NCBI GenBank assembly: GCA_964505215.1
Contig: CAZDGU010000005.1
Span: 62,001-126,000, forward strand
Reading direction: 5' to 3'
Length of the DNA stretch: 64,000 nucleotides
Origin: Gracilimonas sp964505215
GTDB taxonomy: Bacteria; Bacteroidota; Rhodothermia; Balneolales; Balneolaceae
Of the stretch, positions 35,959-44,698 are shown one piece after another; the first letter of the stretch is position 1, and each line of letters starts with the position of its first letter. A program made the position numbers and the translations under genes. The notes beneath the pieces are model-generated. The model was not told the origin of the DNA and did no database searches. It saw only the letters and a list, made by a program, of their open reading frames with translations.

Positions 35959-36717
35959 TTATAATAATATAGAGGCTAAAGCAAAATCAGCCAAAAGAAC
36001 AAAGATACAACTTAATACCGTTGCTTGTGTGGTGGCATTCCCTACACCCTCGGCCCCTCCAAACGCAAAATAGCCTTTAAAGCAAGAAATGGAGGTTATT
36101 ATAAACCCAAATACTACCGATTTTATCAACCCAAAAATAATATCTGATTCAAAAAAGAATGCGCGGGCGCCTTCTAAAAACTCAGCGGCCGGCAAAATTC
36201 CATCTAAGGCTCCGGCAGAAATTCCACCGATTATCCCAAACACCGCTGCTGTTATATAAAGAATAGGAAACATCAGCAGTCCGGCTAAAATACGCGGCAC
36301 TACTAAAAAGGAAACCGAGTTAAAACCCATAGACTCGAGCGCGTCAATTTGCTCGCTCACGCGCATGGTACCAAGCTCGGTAGAAATTCGCGCGCCTACT
36401 TTCCCTGCCAGCACCAGCGCACTGATTACCGCAGCCAGCTCAATCACAATAGATTGTGCCACAATAGAACCAATAATGGTGCTGGGATAAATATCCGTAT
36501 CCAGCTGATAGGCCGTTTGCAAGGTGAGCACCGCTCCCGTAAAAATGCCTACCAAAAATATAATAGGAATAGACTCATAACCTATCTTCACAAACTCTTG
36601 GAACAGATTATTGCGATAGGTATTAAGCTCTGTTGATGACCGTAAAGCCTGATATAAAAGCTGAGCGTATTGACCAAGTTGTTTTAGGCCGGCCGCTCCT
36701 GGAAAATTAGAAATCAT
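35959..36717 (-). CDS. mlaE: MlaE-type ABC permease for lipid transport
   Basis: 252 residues with five hydrophobic helices and the MlaE/Ttg2B signature region (VGARISTELGTMRVSEQIDALESMG, here in pieces: GARISTELGTM and EQIDALESMGF). It moves phospholipid across the inner membrane with MlaF and MlaD. ATG 36717 heads the operon; the porQ gene is divergent to the right. Confidence 0.93.
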   Translation of the reverse strand: MISNFPGAAGLKQLGQYAQLLYQALRSSTELNTYRNNLFQEFVKIGYESIPIIFLVGIFTGAVLTLQTAYQLDTDIYPSTIIGSIVAQSIVIELAAVISALVLAGKVGARISTELGTMRVSEQIDALESMGFNSVSFLVVPRILAGLLMFPILYITAAVFGIIGGISAGALDGILPAAEFLEGARAFFFESDIIFGLIKSVVFGFIITSISCFKGYFAFGGAEGVGNATTQATVLSCIFVLLADFALASILL

Positions 36718-36805
36718 TTCTTGTTTAATATTCTTGACGTATTACCGAAGCATTTGATTATATTACAAAACATTTTTGCCAATTGTGATTTATAAATAGT
36801 TAAAA

Positions 36806-37783
36806 GTGCGACTATTCTTTCTTTGTTTAACTTTTGTTTTTCTCGCCCACACCGGACTTGCCCAAACGAATAACTCTACCGTTTTTCGTTTTTTAGATGT
36901 TTCGCCTACGGCGCGTTCTGCAGCTTTGGGCGGAAGCCACGTAGCACTATATAATGCCGATTTCAGCCTGCTTCATCTAAATCCGGCTTATTTGAACTCA
37001 AAATCTTCCGGCTCCATTTCCGCCTCGTATATTAATTTTTTGGGTGATGCCAACATGGGCTTTACCAGCGGAACCTACACCTTCGGCAGGCTGGGAACCG
37101 TTGGTGCCGCCATCCGCTTTGTGGGATATGGAGAGTTTGATCACTTAGACGAACATGGAAATCAGTTAAGCACTTTTCAAGCTAACGACTTGGCTTTTAC
37201 GGGAGCTTACAGCATTCCCATCACCCCGCTTTTAACCGCAGGTGCCGGGCTCGATTTTATTTATTCCTCATATTTCAACTATAAATCATCGGCTGTGGCC
37301 GTTTCAGGCGGGCTTTTTTATCAAAACCCCGAAACTCATTTCAGTGCGGGCGTTGCATTTCGAAATATGGGAACACAGCTAACGGCCTACCGCCACCGCC
37401 ACGAGCCGCTTCCATTTGATGTTTCCATCGGCATCACCAAAAAACCCGAAGCATTTCCTTTCCAGCTCAGCCTCACCCTAAATAAACTTACCGATTGGGA
37501 TGTGCGCACGGCCGGAGAAACTGAAAAACCCGACCTTATTAACAATATAGCACGGCATGTTATTTTTGGGGGTGAAGCCAAACTTGGCCAAAATGCAGCG
37601 TTTCGTCTCGGCTACGACCATTACCTGCACGAGCAAACTAAAACCGGAAAAGACTTTGACTTAGCCGGCATCGCTTTTGGCGTTGGTTTTACGGTGAAAT
37701 CTATTGTTATAGACTTCAGCCGAAATTCGTTTTCCAGCCTGGGCGGCATCACCCGTTTGAGTATAAAAACTCAGCTTGATTAG
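36806..37783 (+). CDS. porQ: PorQ-like type IX secretion protein
   Basis: 325 residues from a GTG start at 36806, the only start after the in-frame stop at 36797. A signal peptide (LFFLCLTFVFLAHTGLAQ) leads into FRFLDVSPTARSAALGGSHV, the hallmark opening of PorQ/PorV-type outer-membrane barrels, and repeated beta strands follow. PorQ supports type IX secretion in Bacteroidota; other T9SS genes are not in this window. The resemblance is strong at the N-terminus; an orphan PorV-like barrel is the alternative. Confidence 0.85.
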   Translation: MRLFFLCLTFVFLAHTGLAQTNNSTVFRFLDVSPTARSAALGGSHVALYNADFSLLHLNPAYLNSKSSGSISASYINFLGDANMGFTSGTYTFGRLGTVGAAIRFVGYGEFDHLDEHGNQLSTFQANDLAFTGAYSIPITPLLTAGAGLDFIYSSYFNYKSSAVAVSGGLFYQNPETHFSAGVAFRNMGTQLTAYRHRHEPLPFDVSIGITKKPEAFPFQLSLTLNKLTDWDVRTAGETEKPDLINNIARHVIFGGEAKLGQNAAFRLGYDHYLHEQTKTGKDFDLAGIAFGVGFTVKSIVIDFSRNSFSSLGGITRLSIKTQLD

Positions 37784-38079
37784 GCCACATTAATCACCGA
37801 AAAGGCTTAGAAAAGCACAAAGAAACACTTCGGTGCCTTTCATAATGTTGATTATATTTGCGGTATGCACTCAACACGCAGTTTCATAGCACAGAAGAAC
37901 AATCAAACAAAGAAAGTAATTACAGGGAGCCGTTCATTTTATACCGCCCTCCTATGTTAAAACCAATTCTATGTTTATTTTTGAGCTGCATAAGAATTTC
38001 AAAACTTCCGCGCCTAACTGCTATACATTTATAACGCACTCGGAAGAAATCTCACAAACTCAACGTTTCAAGTACACGA

Positions 38080-39264
38080 ATGATTAAATACATCACAGCC
38101 GGAGAATCTCACGGACCCTCACTTACCGGTATTGTTCAAGGCGTTCCGGCAGGACTCACCCTTACCGAAGAAGATATTGCCACCCATTTAGTACGCCGCC
38201 AGCAGGGCTATGGCCGCGGAGGGCGCATGGCTTTTGAAAAAGATTTTGCCACCATCAGCTCCGGACTCCGGTTTTCTAAAACCATGGGCGGCCCCATTGC
38301 GCTGAGCATGCCCAACCGCGCCTTTGAAAAAGACGATGCCGGCTGGCCCGTTGTAATGAATAAAAAAGAAGAAGCTGAAGGAATTGAAAAAATCACCCTT
38401 CCGCGCCCCGGTCATGCCGATTTGGTGGGAGCTCTAAAATATAATTTTGATGACATTCGTCCGGTCATTGAGCGCTCCAGTGCTCGTGAAACTGCTATGC
38501 GAGTGGCCTGCTGCAGCGTGGCTCGTCAGTTTTTAAAGCACTTTGGAATTGAAATTGGCGGACACGTACTCCGCATCGGCTCAGTGGGTTTTGAGAACTG
38601 GAATGAAGTGCGCGAACTCGCAGATCCTCTGGCTAAAAAAGGCGCCGAAGCCGTTTATAAAGCCGCCGACAAATCGGATGTGCGTTGCCTGGATGAAACG
38701 CTTTCACACGAAATGAGAGAAGAAATTAAAGTGAGGCGAAAAGAAGGATCTTCGCTGGGCGGTATTTACGAAATTATAATTACCGGCGTACCCGTTGGCT
38801 TAGGCAGCTTTGTACACTGGGATGAAAAGCTGGACGGAAAGCTGGCACAAGCCATTATGGGAACCCAAGCCATGAAAGGCGTTGAAATTGGATTGGGCTT
38901 TCAGGCCGGACATCAGCCCGGGCACGAAGTACACGACGAAATTACTCACGACGGCACTTCTTTCAAGCGAAGAACCAACCGCATGGGCGGCATTGAAGGC
39001 GGAATGAGCACCGGAATGCCCATTATTATTCGCGGGGTGATGAAGCCCATTCCCACCATGTTAAATCCGCTTAGCACCGTAGATATGCACAGCAAAATGG
39101 AAACGGAAACTCGCTACGAGCGCTCTGATGTATGCGCACTTCCGCGTGCCATTGTGGTTGCCGAAAGCGTAATCGCGCCCATAATTGCCAACGCCTTTTT
39201 ACAAAAATTTGGCGGTGACTCCATTTCAGAGATTGAAGAAAACTTCCGAAACGCTACATCATGA
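38080..39264 (+). CDS. aroC: Chorismate synthase
   Basis: 394 residues catalysing the last shikimate step (EPSP to chorismate, FMN-dependent). All signatures are present: AGESHGPSL near the N-terminus, RRQQGYGRGGRM, RPGHADLVGALKY, SSARETAMRV, GGIEGGMSTG and ALPRAIVVAE. It leads an operon with the TPR, LysM and CPBP genes, the first overlap being 4 bp (ATGA). About 296 bp lie upstream without a convincing gene; a TATATTTG box at 37853-37860 could belong to its promoter. Confidence 0.97.
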   Translation: MIKYITAGESHGPSLTGIVQGVPAGLTLTEEDIATHLVRRQQGYGRGGRMAFEKDFATISSGLRFSKTMGGPIALSMPNRAFEKDDAGWPVVMNKKEEAEGIEKITLPRPGHADLVGALKYNFDDIRPVIERSSARETAMRVACCSVARQFLKHFGIEIGGHVLRIGSVGFENWNEVRELADPLAKKGAEAVYKAADKSDVRCLDETLSHEMREEIKVRRKEGSSLGGIYEIIITGVPVGLGSFVHWDEKLDGKLAQAIMGTQAMKGVEIGLGFQAGHQPGHEVHDEITHDGTSFKRRTNRMGGIEGGMSTGMPIIIRGVMKPIPTMLNPLSTVDMHSKMETETRYERSDVCALPRAIVVAESVIAPIIANAFLQKFGGDSISEIEENFRNATS

Positions 39265-39587
39265 GTACCCGAATTTCTTCTTTAGCAAGGGCTGTAAAAC
39301 AGAATCCCAATGATTCTTTTTATAAGTTTGCACTTGCTTTAGAAATGCTGAAAATTGATCAACCCATAAAGGCTAAGGTTTTATTTGAAGCTATTCGGAA
39401 TTCAGACCCGGAATATGTGGGCGTTTATTATCACCTGGCTAAATTATATGTGCAGCTGGGCGAGAACAAAAAAGCGCTGCATACTTATAAAGAAGGTATT
39501 AACGTTGCAGAAGCACAAAATGATGCTCACACAAAATCTGAGCTGTCAGCTGCATTACTAAATCTTGAAATTGAACTGGACGATTAA
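39261..39587 (+). CDS. Small tetratricopeptide-repeat protein
   Basis: 108 residues, nearly all helical. Two to three TPR units are visible: NDSFYKFALALEMLKIDQ, YVGVYYHLAKLYVQLGENKK and ALHTYKEGINVAEA. No signal peptide. It probably acts as a cytoplasmic protein-binding adaptor. It overlaps aroC by 4 bp and ends 2 bp before the LysM gene. Confidence 0.85.
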   Translation: MSTRISSLARAVKQNPNDSFYKFALALEMLKIDQPIKAKVLFEAIRNSDPEYVGVYYHLAKLYVQLGENKKALHTYKEGINVAEAQNDAHTKSELSAALLNLEIELDD

Positions 39588-39589
39588 TT

Positions 39590-40573
39590 ATGAATTCAAT
39601 CCAAAAAATTCTTCTTGCAGGCGCACTGCTGGCCTCCTTGCTCTTTTTTATTTCACCGGAAATACAGGCTCAGCAAAAAGCCAACTACACCGTTAAGCAA
39701 GGCGATACGCTATACGGAATTTCCAAAAAGCTGGATGTTACCATAGCCGAGCTCAAGCGCTGGAACAACCTCTCAGGAAATGAAATTGGGCTGGGACAAA
39801 AACTGGTGTATTATGAGAGCGATCAGCCCGAAGATGTGCAGGCACAGCCAACGCCATCCGAACCGCTGGTTGGCACTTCCGACGGACCCGAAAACCAATA
39901 TTATCTGGTTAAAAGCGGCGACACACTTTATGGAATAGCCAGAGAGCATAATATGACGGTGAGCCAGCTTCGAGAACTGAACAACATATCCGGCTCAGCC
40001 ATTAATGTGGGGCAAAAGCTGGTGGTTAGAAAGAAAACCCGCACCGCTCCTTCCATCGGGCAGTTCACCGAAGCATCTTCTCCGCAAGGCGTGTTTTCTA
40101 CCTACAAGGTGCAAAGAAGAGAAACCAAAAATGCTCTTCTGAAGAAGTTCAGAATGTCGGACGAGGAATTTAATCAGCTCAACCCGCAATTAAACATCGA
40201 GCGCTTAACAACCGGACAAGAAATTACCGTGCTCTTACCGCCTTCAAAAAATTACGGAAATCCTTATTTACAAAAGGCCGATTTGCAGAATTTAGGTCAG
40301 GTTCCCACCACTCGGTATAATGAGTCGGAGGCCGGAGAAGCCACCACAAACGGCGAGCTGCATAATCCGGATGACCTCACCGCAGCCCACTCAAACATTG
40401 CAATGGGAAGCATTATTTTCATCGAAAACACTGAAACAGGTGCCGGCATTTACGTACGCATTAATGACAGGATTACCGGCAGCGGACTAAAGCTTTCTCA
40501 AAAAGCCTATTTTACACTTGGTCTGAATGATTCTAACCAACCGGCAGTAACCATCTACACCGAAGAAATATGA
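39590..40573 (+). CDS. LysM-LysM(-LysM) RlpA-like cell-wall protein
   Basis: 327 residues with a signal peptide (ILLAGALLASLLFFISPEIQA). Two clear LysM repeats (YTVKQGDTLYGISKKL; YYLVKSGDTLYGIAREH) and a weaker third (YKVQRRETKNALLKKF) bind peptidoglycan. The C-terminal about 95 residues form a double-psi beta-barrel of the RlpA type: ATTNGELHNPDDLTAAHSNI and YVRINDR, including the conserved His and Asp of the lytic-transglycosylase-like site. It may act in septal wall trimming. It overlaps the CPBP gene by 4 bp. Confidence 0.88.
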   Translation: MNSIQKILLAGALLASLLFFISPEIQAQQKANYTVKQGDTLYGISKKLDVTIAELKRWNNLSGNEIGLGQKLVYYESDQPEDVQAQPTPSEPLVGTSDGPENQYYLVKSGDTLYGIAREHNMTVSQLRELNNISGSAINVGQKLVVRKKTRTAPSIGQFTEASSPQGVFSTYKVQRRETKNALLKKFRMSDEEFNQLNPQLNIERLTTGQEITVLLPPSKNYGNPYLQKADLQNLGQVPTTRYNESEAGEATTNGELHNPDDLTAAHSNIAMGSIIFIENTETGAGIYVRINDRITGSGLKLSQKAYFTLGLNDSNQPAVTIYTEEI

Positions 40574-41289
40574 ACAACCCCGTAAAGACGTACATAAAAG
40601 ACACTGACAATCTGCTTTACAGCTTCCTGGTCAGCGTTCCTCTTTTTCTGCTTTACGAGTTCCTCATTATTATCACCCAGCCCTCGGGCGAAGCTATTGT
40701 TCGCATCAGCGTAGATGTGTGGATGAAAACCTTATTCACGTATTTAGGTGTAAATGCACTTTCCTTTTCTCTTCTGCTGGTACTGCTACTCGGCTTTGTG
40801 ATTATCTATAAAGAACGGCATCGGCTGAAATCGCTTCAGTTTTCTTACTTTCCGATGCTTATTTTAGAAGCCATATTTTACGCCGTTATTGTTGCCTTTA
40901 TCAGCCGCACACTGGTTACTTCTATTTTTGCCATGTTTGCAAGCGATCCCATCCAAAGCCTGCCGGTGCTTCAGCAAATTGCACTTTCATTAGGCGCCGG
41001 ACTGTATGAGGAACTGTTTTTCAGGGTGATTTTAGTCAGCTTATTTACGCTCATCTTTACCAAGCTGATGGGCAAAAAATGGGCCGGCATTACCGCTGCC
41101 ATTTTGCTTTCCGCTCTGCTATTTTCAGCCGTCCATTACATAGGAAATATGGGAGACGCCTTCACGCTCAGCTCCTTCATTTATCGCTTTGTATTTGGAT
41201 TGCTCCTCAACGGAATTTACGTAGCCCGCGGCTTCGGCGTAGCCGCCTGGACACACGCCATTTACGATATAATGGTTATTGTGTTTTAG
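40570..41289 (+). CDS. CPBP-family intramembrane metalloprotease
   Basis: 239 residues with six to seven hydrophobic helices and the three motifs of the CPBP (Abi/Rce1-like) family: EELFFRV near residue 153, FSAVHYIG (His), and a final AWTHAIYDIMV. It would cut membrane-embedded substrates; those are unknown. It is the last gene of the aroC operon. Confidence 0.88.
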   Translation: MNNPVKTYIKDTDNLLYSFLVSVPLFLLYEFLIIITQPSGEAIVRISVDVWMKTLFTYLGVNALSFSLLLVLLLGFVIIYKERHRLKSLQFSYFPMLILEAIFYAVIVAFISRTLVTSIFAMFASDPIQSLPVLQQIALSLGAGLYEELFFRVILVSLFTLIFTKLMGKKWAGITAAILLSALLFSAVHYIGNMGDAFTLSSFIYRFVFGLLLNGIYVARGFGVAAWTHAIYDIMVIVF

Positions 41290-41310
41290 TTACGGAAAGA
41301 AATGCATTTC

Positions 41311-41370
41311 CATCACCCGGCTCTCTCGATTCAGACTTCCCAACCTAATTTATGCTGAGCCGAATGATGG
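41311..41370 (+). repeat. Direct repeat A, left copy
   Basis: 60 bp beginning catcacccgg and ending cgaatgatgg, matching the right copy at 42899-42958 at about 55 of 60 positions, same orientation. Confidence 0.85.
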
Positions 41371-41514
41371 AACCTGGCGGGCATAGAACCCATCATTCCG
41401 CTTCCCAAATGAGGGCATTATAATACTACTGATGAGAAACGGGGTGATGGATGGATAGTGCTCTTCTACACAAGCTCTTGGGTTAGTTGGAAACAATGAA
41501 CATTTCAACTCTGA

Positions 41515-41610
41515 CTTTACACATCAAACAAAACATGTAAAGAAAAGACGGATTTCTTTGCATATAAATAAAACGTATAAAGAGTTTATTGATGTTTTCA
41601 CATGTTAACC
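41515..41610 (+). repeat. Direct repeat B, left copy, with two palindromes
   Basis: About 96 bp related to 42790-42884 (roughly 80 per cent identical by eye). It contains two inverted repeats: CTTTACACAT/ACATGTAAAG (41515-41542) and CTTTGCATAT/ACGTATAAAG (41556-41582), with centres about 40 bp apart. Confidence 0.8.
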
Positions 41611-41690
41611 TATTCTTAGGCTTTTGATCTAAGCCACTTCATAAAAAAGCTGGATAGCCGCATGTAATAAAGTAGAACGGAAATTATTTA

Positions 41691-42773
41691 TTACTTATCT
41701 ATCAATATTTCTAACAAGTTTTTATTAATAAAATAGTTACTCCTGCCCTGCTTCACCTTTTCTAAGAAATTTGCTTCCGATAGTTCGTCCAAATACTTGG
41801 TAGCCGTAGGGCGGCTAATCCTCAGATCTTCTTTTAGATGATTAATTTTTGTGTAAGGATGTCGGAAAATATGGTTAATTAAGTCTTGGCTATAAAAAGA
41901 GAACTTCTTTCGAATTTGGTGCTTTGTTCGCAGCATCTCTTCCCGAATTTGCGTGATATCTTCAATCGTGCTAATGGATGTCTGCCTCACCCCTTCCAGC
42001 ATATATAAAATCCAGCGCTCCCAGTCACCGTGCGTTCTTACCCGCTGTAGCAACTCGTAATATTGGGGCTTATTCTTCACAATATATCGGCTCAGATACA
42101 ACACCGGAATATCTAACAGTTTTTTCTGAACCAGATATAGCATATTTATAATTCGCCCTGTTCTTCCATTACCGTCATAAAATGGATGAATACTCTCAAA
42201 CTGAACATGAATAATGGCCATCTTTATGAGTGGATGAACATCAGAAAGCGCATCATTATTTATATACTGCTCTAAGTTATTCAGAGCTTTTACTATCACA
42301 TCCTTATGTTGCGGAGGCACAAAAACGATTTCTCCTGTGGCAGGATTTGATAATTTTGTGCCTGGTAAAGAACGAACACCTGCATTGTTATCTTCCAGTA
42401 TTTCCTGAATGGCAATGATATCATTAATTTTTAAAAGTCCCTCTTTTTGAATGCGTTCAAACCCTTTTTTTAGAGCAACCGCGTACCTCTGAACTTCTTT
42501 CGTGGTCTGGTCAATCCTTCGCGCGTTTTCTACATCCGCTTTGTACAAAGCATCACTGGTAGTTACAATGTTTTCAATTTCAGAAGATGACCTCGCCTCC
42601 TGAATAGGCAGCGTATTAAGCAAAATTTCTTGATTAGGAATGGCATGAGATACTCCTTTTAGCTCTGATAAATATTGTTGAGCTTCCAACGCTTTCTTCA
42701 GCACCTCGGGAGTTTCTACCTGCACATTTGGCGGGAGTGGACTCCATGTCCATTCTTTAGGTTCGTTTATCAT
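41691..42773 (-). CDS. Fic-family AMP-transferase with winged-helix C-terminus
   Basis: 360 residues. The catalytic motif HPFYDGNGRTGR (196-207) is complete, predicting AMP transfer to target hydroxyl side chains. An inhibitory-helix motif, SSEIEN (63-68, fitting [S/T]xxxE[G/N]), precedes it, as in self-inhibited class II Fic proteins. Residues about 310-355 form a winged-helix DNA-binding domain (INHLKEDLRISRPTATKYLD). A DNA-binding Fic protein could regulate its own gene: two palindromes (42790-42817 and 42831-42857) lie just upstream of its ATG. It is monocistronic, in a repeat-flanked accessory locus. Confidence 0.93.
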   Translation of the reverse strand: MINEPKEWTWSPLPPNVQVETPEVLKKALEAQQYLSELKGVSHAIPNQEILLNTLPIQEARSSSEIENIVTTSDALYKADVENARRIDQTTKEVQRYAVALKKGFERIQKEGLLKINDIIAIQEILEDNNAGVRSLPGTKLSNPATGEIVFVPPQHKDVIVKALNNLEQYINNDALSDVHPLIKMAIIHVQFESIHPFYDGNGRTGRIINMLYLVQKKLLDIPVLYLSRYIVKNKPQYYELLQRVRTHGDWERWILYMLEGVRQTSISTIEDITQIREEMLRTKHQIRKKFSFYSQDLINHIFRHPYTKINHLKEDLRISRPTATKYLDELSEANFLEKVKQGRSNYFINKNLLEILIDK

Positions 42774-42789
42774 AAACTTTTAACTTTTT

Positions 42790-42817
42790 CTTTACACATC
42801 AAACAGTATATGTAAAA
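42790..42817. promoter_or_regulatory. Candidate operator 1 of the Fic gene
   Basis: CTTTACACAT (42790-42799) and ATATGTAAAA (42808-42817) form an imperfect palindrome 17 bp upstream of the fic ATG. It matches the consensus CTTTACAnnT-n7/8-AnnTGTAAAG shared with the second site and with the left copy of repeat B. Confidence 0.55.
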
Positions 42818-42830
42818 AAAAGACGACTTT

Positions 42831-42857
42831 CTTTACATATAAATAAAACGTGTAAAG
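42831..42857. promoter_or_regulatory. Candidate operator 2 of the Fic gene
   Basis: CTTTACATAT (42831-42840) and ACGTGTAAAG (42848-42857), same consensus as operator 1, centre about 40 bp away, on the upstream side of the fic gene. Confidence 0.55.
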
Positions 42858-42898
42858 AAATTACTGATGCTTTCCCTTGTTACCATCTTGCGAACTCC

Positions 42899-42958
42899 CA
42901 TCACCCGGCTTCCTCGATTCAGACTCCTCAACCTAATTTATGCGGAGCCGAATGATGG
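42899..42958 (+). repeat. Direct repeat A, right copy
   Basis: A 60-bp copy of 41311-41370 with about five substitutions, 15 bp beyond repeat B right copy and 31 bp from the end of the PIN gene. Confidence 0.85.
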
Positions 42959-42989
42959 GCTTGCTTGGAAGGTCAACTTCATACAGATC

Positions 42990-43496
42990 TTATTCTTGAC
43001 TAAAAATGTCAATTTGATCTGAATCATCATTAGCAAGGTAATATTGAAGATCACGATTGATTGTCATGATTTTACATGGAGTCTTATACTCTTCAATTAT
43101 AGGTTTGAAGTACTTCTTTACGCCGTTATAATCACCGGTCATAAATGCATCAATCTCTTCAAAAATTACTTGAGCCATAATTTTAAGGTCATCTTTAATG
43201 CAGTCCCGGTTAGCGTCATCCCTTTTATGTTTAAAACTGCCTAATTCTCCTGCTAAATTTGCATGTACGTGATTAAAAGTTAACGGCTCAAATAATAACA
43301 AAAACGCTTCAGGAATTTCATGTAGCGACTGTTTCACCGTAAATTCAGATACAACAATAGAAGATAACTTTAACGAGATGTTATTTTTCAGAGCATACTC
43401 TAATATCCCTTTGGCTTCGTCATGGCTTTTATAATGGCTGTTTGACAAAGCAATGAGTACTGAAGTATCAACTAATATCGATTGAATGTTTGTCAT
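42990..43496 (-). CDS. PIN-domain nuclease, likely toxin of a paired module
   Basis: 168 residues. Acidic residues of the PIN active site are placed as expected: ILVDTSVLI (D10), VVSEFT (E51), IKDDLKIMAQ (D102/D103) and FMTGDYNG (D122). This predicts a Mg2+-dependent RNase similar to VapC but longer than the usual 130-140 residues. It overlaps the end of the preceding 268-residue gene by 29 bp, so translation is coupled. No small VapB-like antitoxin is present; the larger partner would fill that role if this is a toxin-antitoxin pair. Confidence 0.82.
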   Translation of the reverse strand: MTNIQSILVDTSVLIALSNSHYKSHDEAKGILEYALKNNISLKLSSIVVSEFTVKQSLHEIPEAFLLLFEPLTFNHVHANLAGELGSFKHKRDDANRDCIKDDLKIMAQVIFEEIDAFMTGDYNGVKKYFKPIIEEYKTPCKIMTINRDLQYYLANDDSDQIDIFSQE

Positions 43497-44274
43497 CTCT
43501 TAGGTTTCGCACCCACTCTCCGGGGTTATCTACATCTTTCCAAAACTCACCTGATATAGCTTCAAATTCGTTTAAAGCATTTTTAAAATCAGCGGTTTTT
43601 TCAGGCAAAAACTCCAATAGTTGAGCTTTAGTTATTTCCCCTGTTTTCATGTTCTGATGAGCTTCAATCAAAACGCCTACTTTTGAGTATAGCTTATGCT
43701 CATTACCTTTAATCTGCTTTTTTGTACAGCCAATGGTAATACTGCCGTATTTTTTGGTATCAATATGGATGTTAACATTTTGCTTTCCGCCCATATCATG
43801 AATAATACCAAAAACATGCAGGCGGTTTTTTAAAACTATCGGTGGCGTTCTTTTGTACTCGGTTTGATCCGTAATCTGAAAGCTAAGATTCCAGTTTTTT
43901 GAAAAAAGACTTGTTTTTAGTCCAAATTTATGGCTTTCATTTTGCCATTTCTCAAGCACTTCTGCTCTCTTAGGATCAATATCATTTATATCACCACTTT
44001 CACCCAGAGTAACAATATCAGCCATAAAGCTTTTGTCACTGTTAAAAAGCTCAGCATCGGCATTAAACACCAGTGAACCAGCCTCAATTTTGGCTACAAT
44101 ATCTCCGCGCTCTTGTTTAGTTAAAGAACCGGTCAGAAACTGCTCTACCTCCTGTAGTTTTGCAATAAGTACAGACATTTCAATGGTGTCAGGATGCAGT
44201 TCCCTTCCATTCATTTCACCCTTAAATTTTATCTTAAAATTACCCACTGCTATCTGCTTATTTCTTACTAACAC
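43468..44274 (-). CDS. Unrecognised 268-residue partner of the PIN gene
   Basis: I do not recognise a family. From GTG 44274 (or ATG 44214, at MNGRELHPDTIEM) the protein shows an N-terminal alpha/beta part (MSVLIAKLQEVEQFLTGSLT; VAKIEAGSLVFNADAELF), a middle helical region, and a C-terminal beta-rich part (LHVFGIIHDMGGKQNVNIHI ... YGSITIGCTKKQIKG ... LYSKVGVLIEA) resembling a small OB-like barrel, ending in a helical tail. No signal peptide or membrane helix. The 29-bp overlap with the PIN gene implies co-translation, which suggests a partner or antitoxin role. Confidence 0.75.
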   Translation of the reverse strand: MLVRNKQIAVGNFKIKFKGEMNGRELHPDTIEMSVLIAKLQEVEQFLTGSLTKQERGDIVAKIEAGSLVFNADAELFNSDKSFMADIVTLGESGDINDIDPKRAEVLEKWQNESHKFGLKTSLFSKNWNLSFQITDQTEYKRTPPIVLKNRLHVFGIIHDMGGKQNVNIHIDTKKYGSITIGCTKKQIKGNEHKLYSKVGVLIEAHQNMKTGEITKAQLLEFLPEKTADFKNALNEFEAISGEFWKDVDNPGEWVRNLRDDKHSIDIS

Positions 44275-44398
44275 TTTTATATACTTACCTAAATAAGTAA
44301 CAATTTAAGCTTATTTCAAATTCAAAAATTAAAATTGTTTAAAAAAGCTGAATATCAGTAGAATGCAGGGGGCTTTCAGTCAGTTCATATAGCCGGAA

Positions 44399-44698
44399 TT
44401 AGCCGTCTTCCCCAGCCGGCGCATTTGCAGTTTCAGTCTTTTTTGAGGTTGTCTCCGGCTTGGCCTCGCCTTGGTCAGAAGCATTGTTTTTACTCTTAGC
44501 AGATGCTGTGTTCCGCCCGCCGTCTTTGTAATCAGTTACATACCAGCCGTCGCCTTTATATACTACGCCGCTTCCACCGGAAATAATGCGCCTCACCTTT
44601 TGTCCCGTTTCCGGACATTCCGTTAAAGCAGCATCACTCATTTTTTGGGTGATTTCAAAAGTAGTTCCATCTTCTCTTTTGTACTCGTATGTAGGCAT
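44399..44698 (-). CDS. FmdB-type small protein with degenerate zinc ribbon
   Basis: 99 residues from ATG 44698; a longer frame upstream lacks family character. MPTYEYKREDGTTFEITQKM is the FmdB opening, but the usual first CxxC is absent and the second pair is reduced to one Cys (CPETGQ). Then comes VRRIISGGSGVVYKGDGWYV, as in the family. The C-terminal tail is Lys/Ala/Thr-rich and low-complexity. The function is unknown; zinc binding seems lost. Confidence 0.78.
   Translation of the reverse strand: MPTYEYKREDGTTFEITQKMSDAALTECPETGQKVRRIISGGSGVVYKGDGWYVTDYKDGGRNTASAKSKNNASDQGEAKPETTSKKTETANAPAGEDG

Larger units (their letters stand above)
41290..41690. other. Intergenic region with repeats A and B (left copies)
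   Basis: No gene is seen. It holds the left copy of repeat A (41311-41370) and the left copy of repeat B (41515-41610) described separately. Between them GAATGATGG (41362-41370) is repeated inverted as CCATCATTC near 41390-41398, a possible hairpin. Confidence 0.6.
42790..42884 (+). repeat. Direct repeat B, right copy
   Basis: Related to 41515-41610 over its length, same orientation, covering the upstream region of the minus-strand Fic gene. Confidence 0.8.

Noticed and set aside
37784..38079. Possible leader peptide (31 codons) before aroC
   Set aside because: Not enriched in aromatic residues and no alternative terminator hairpins; not a convincing attenuator.
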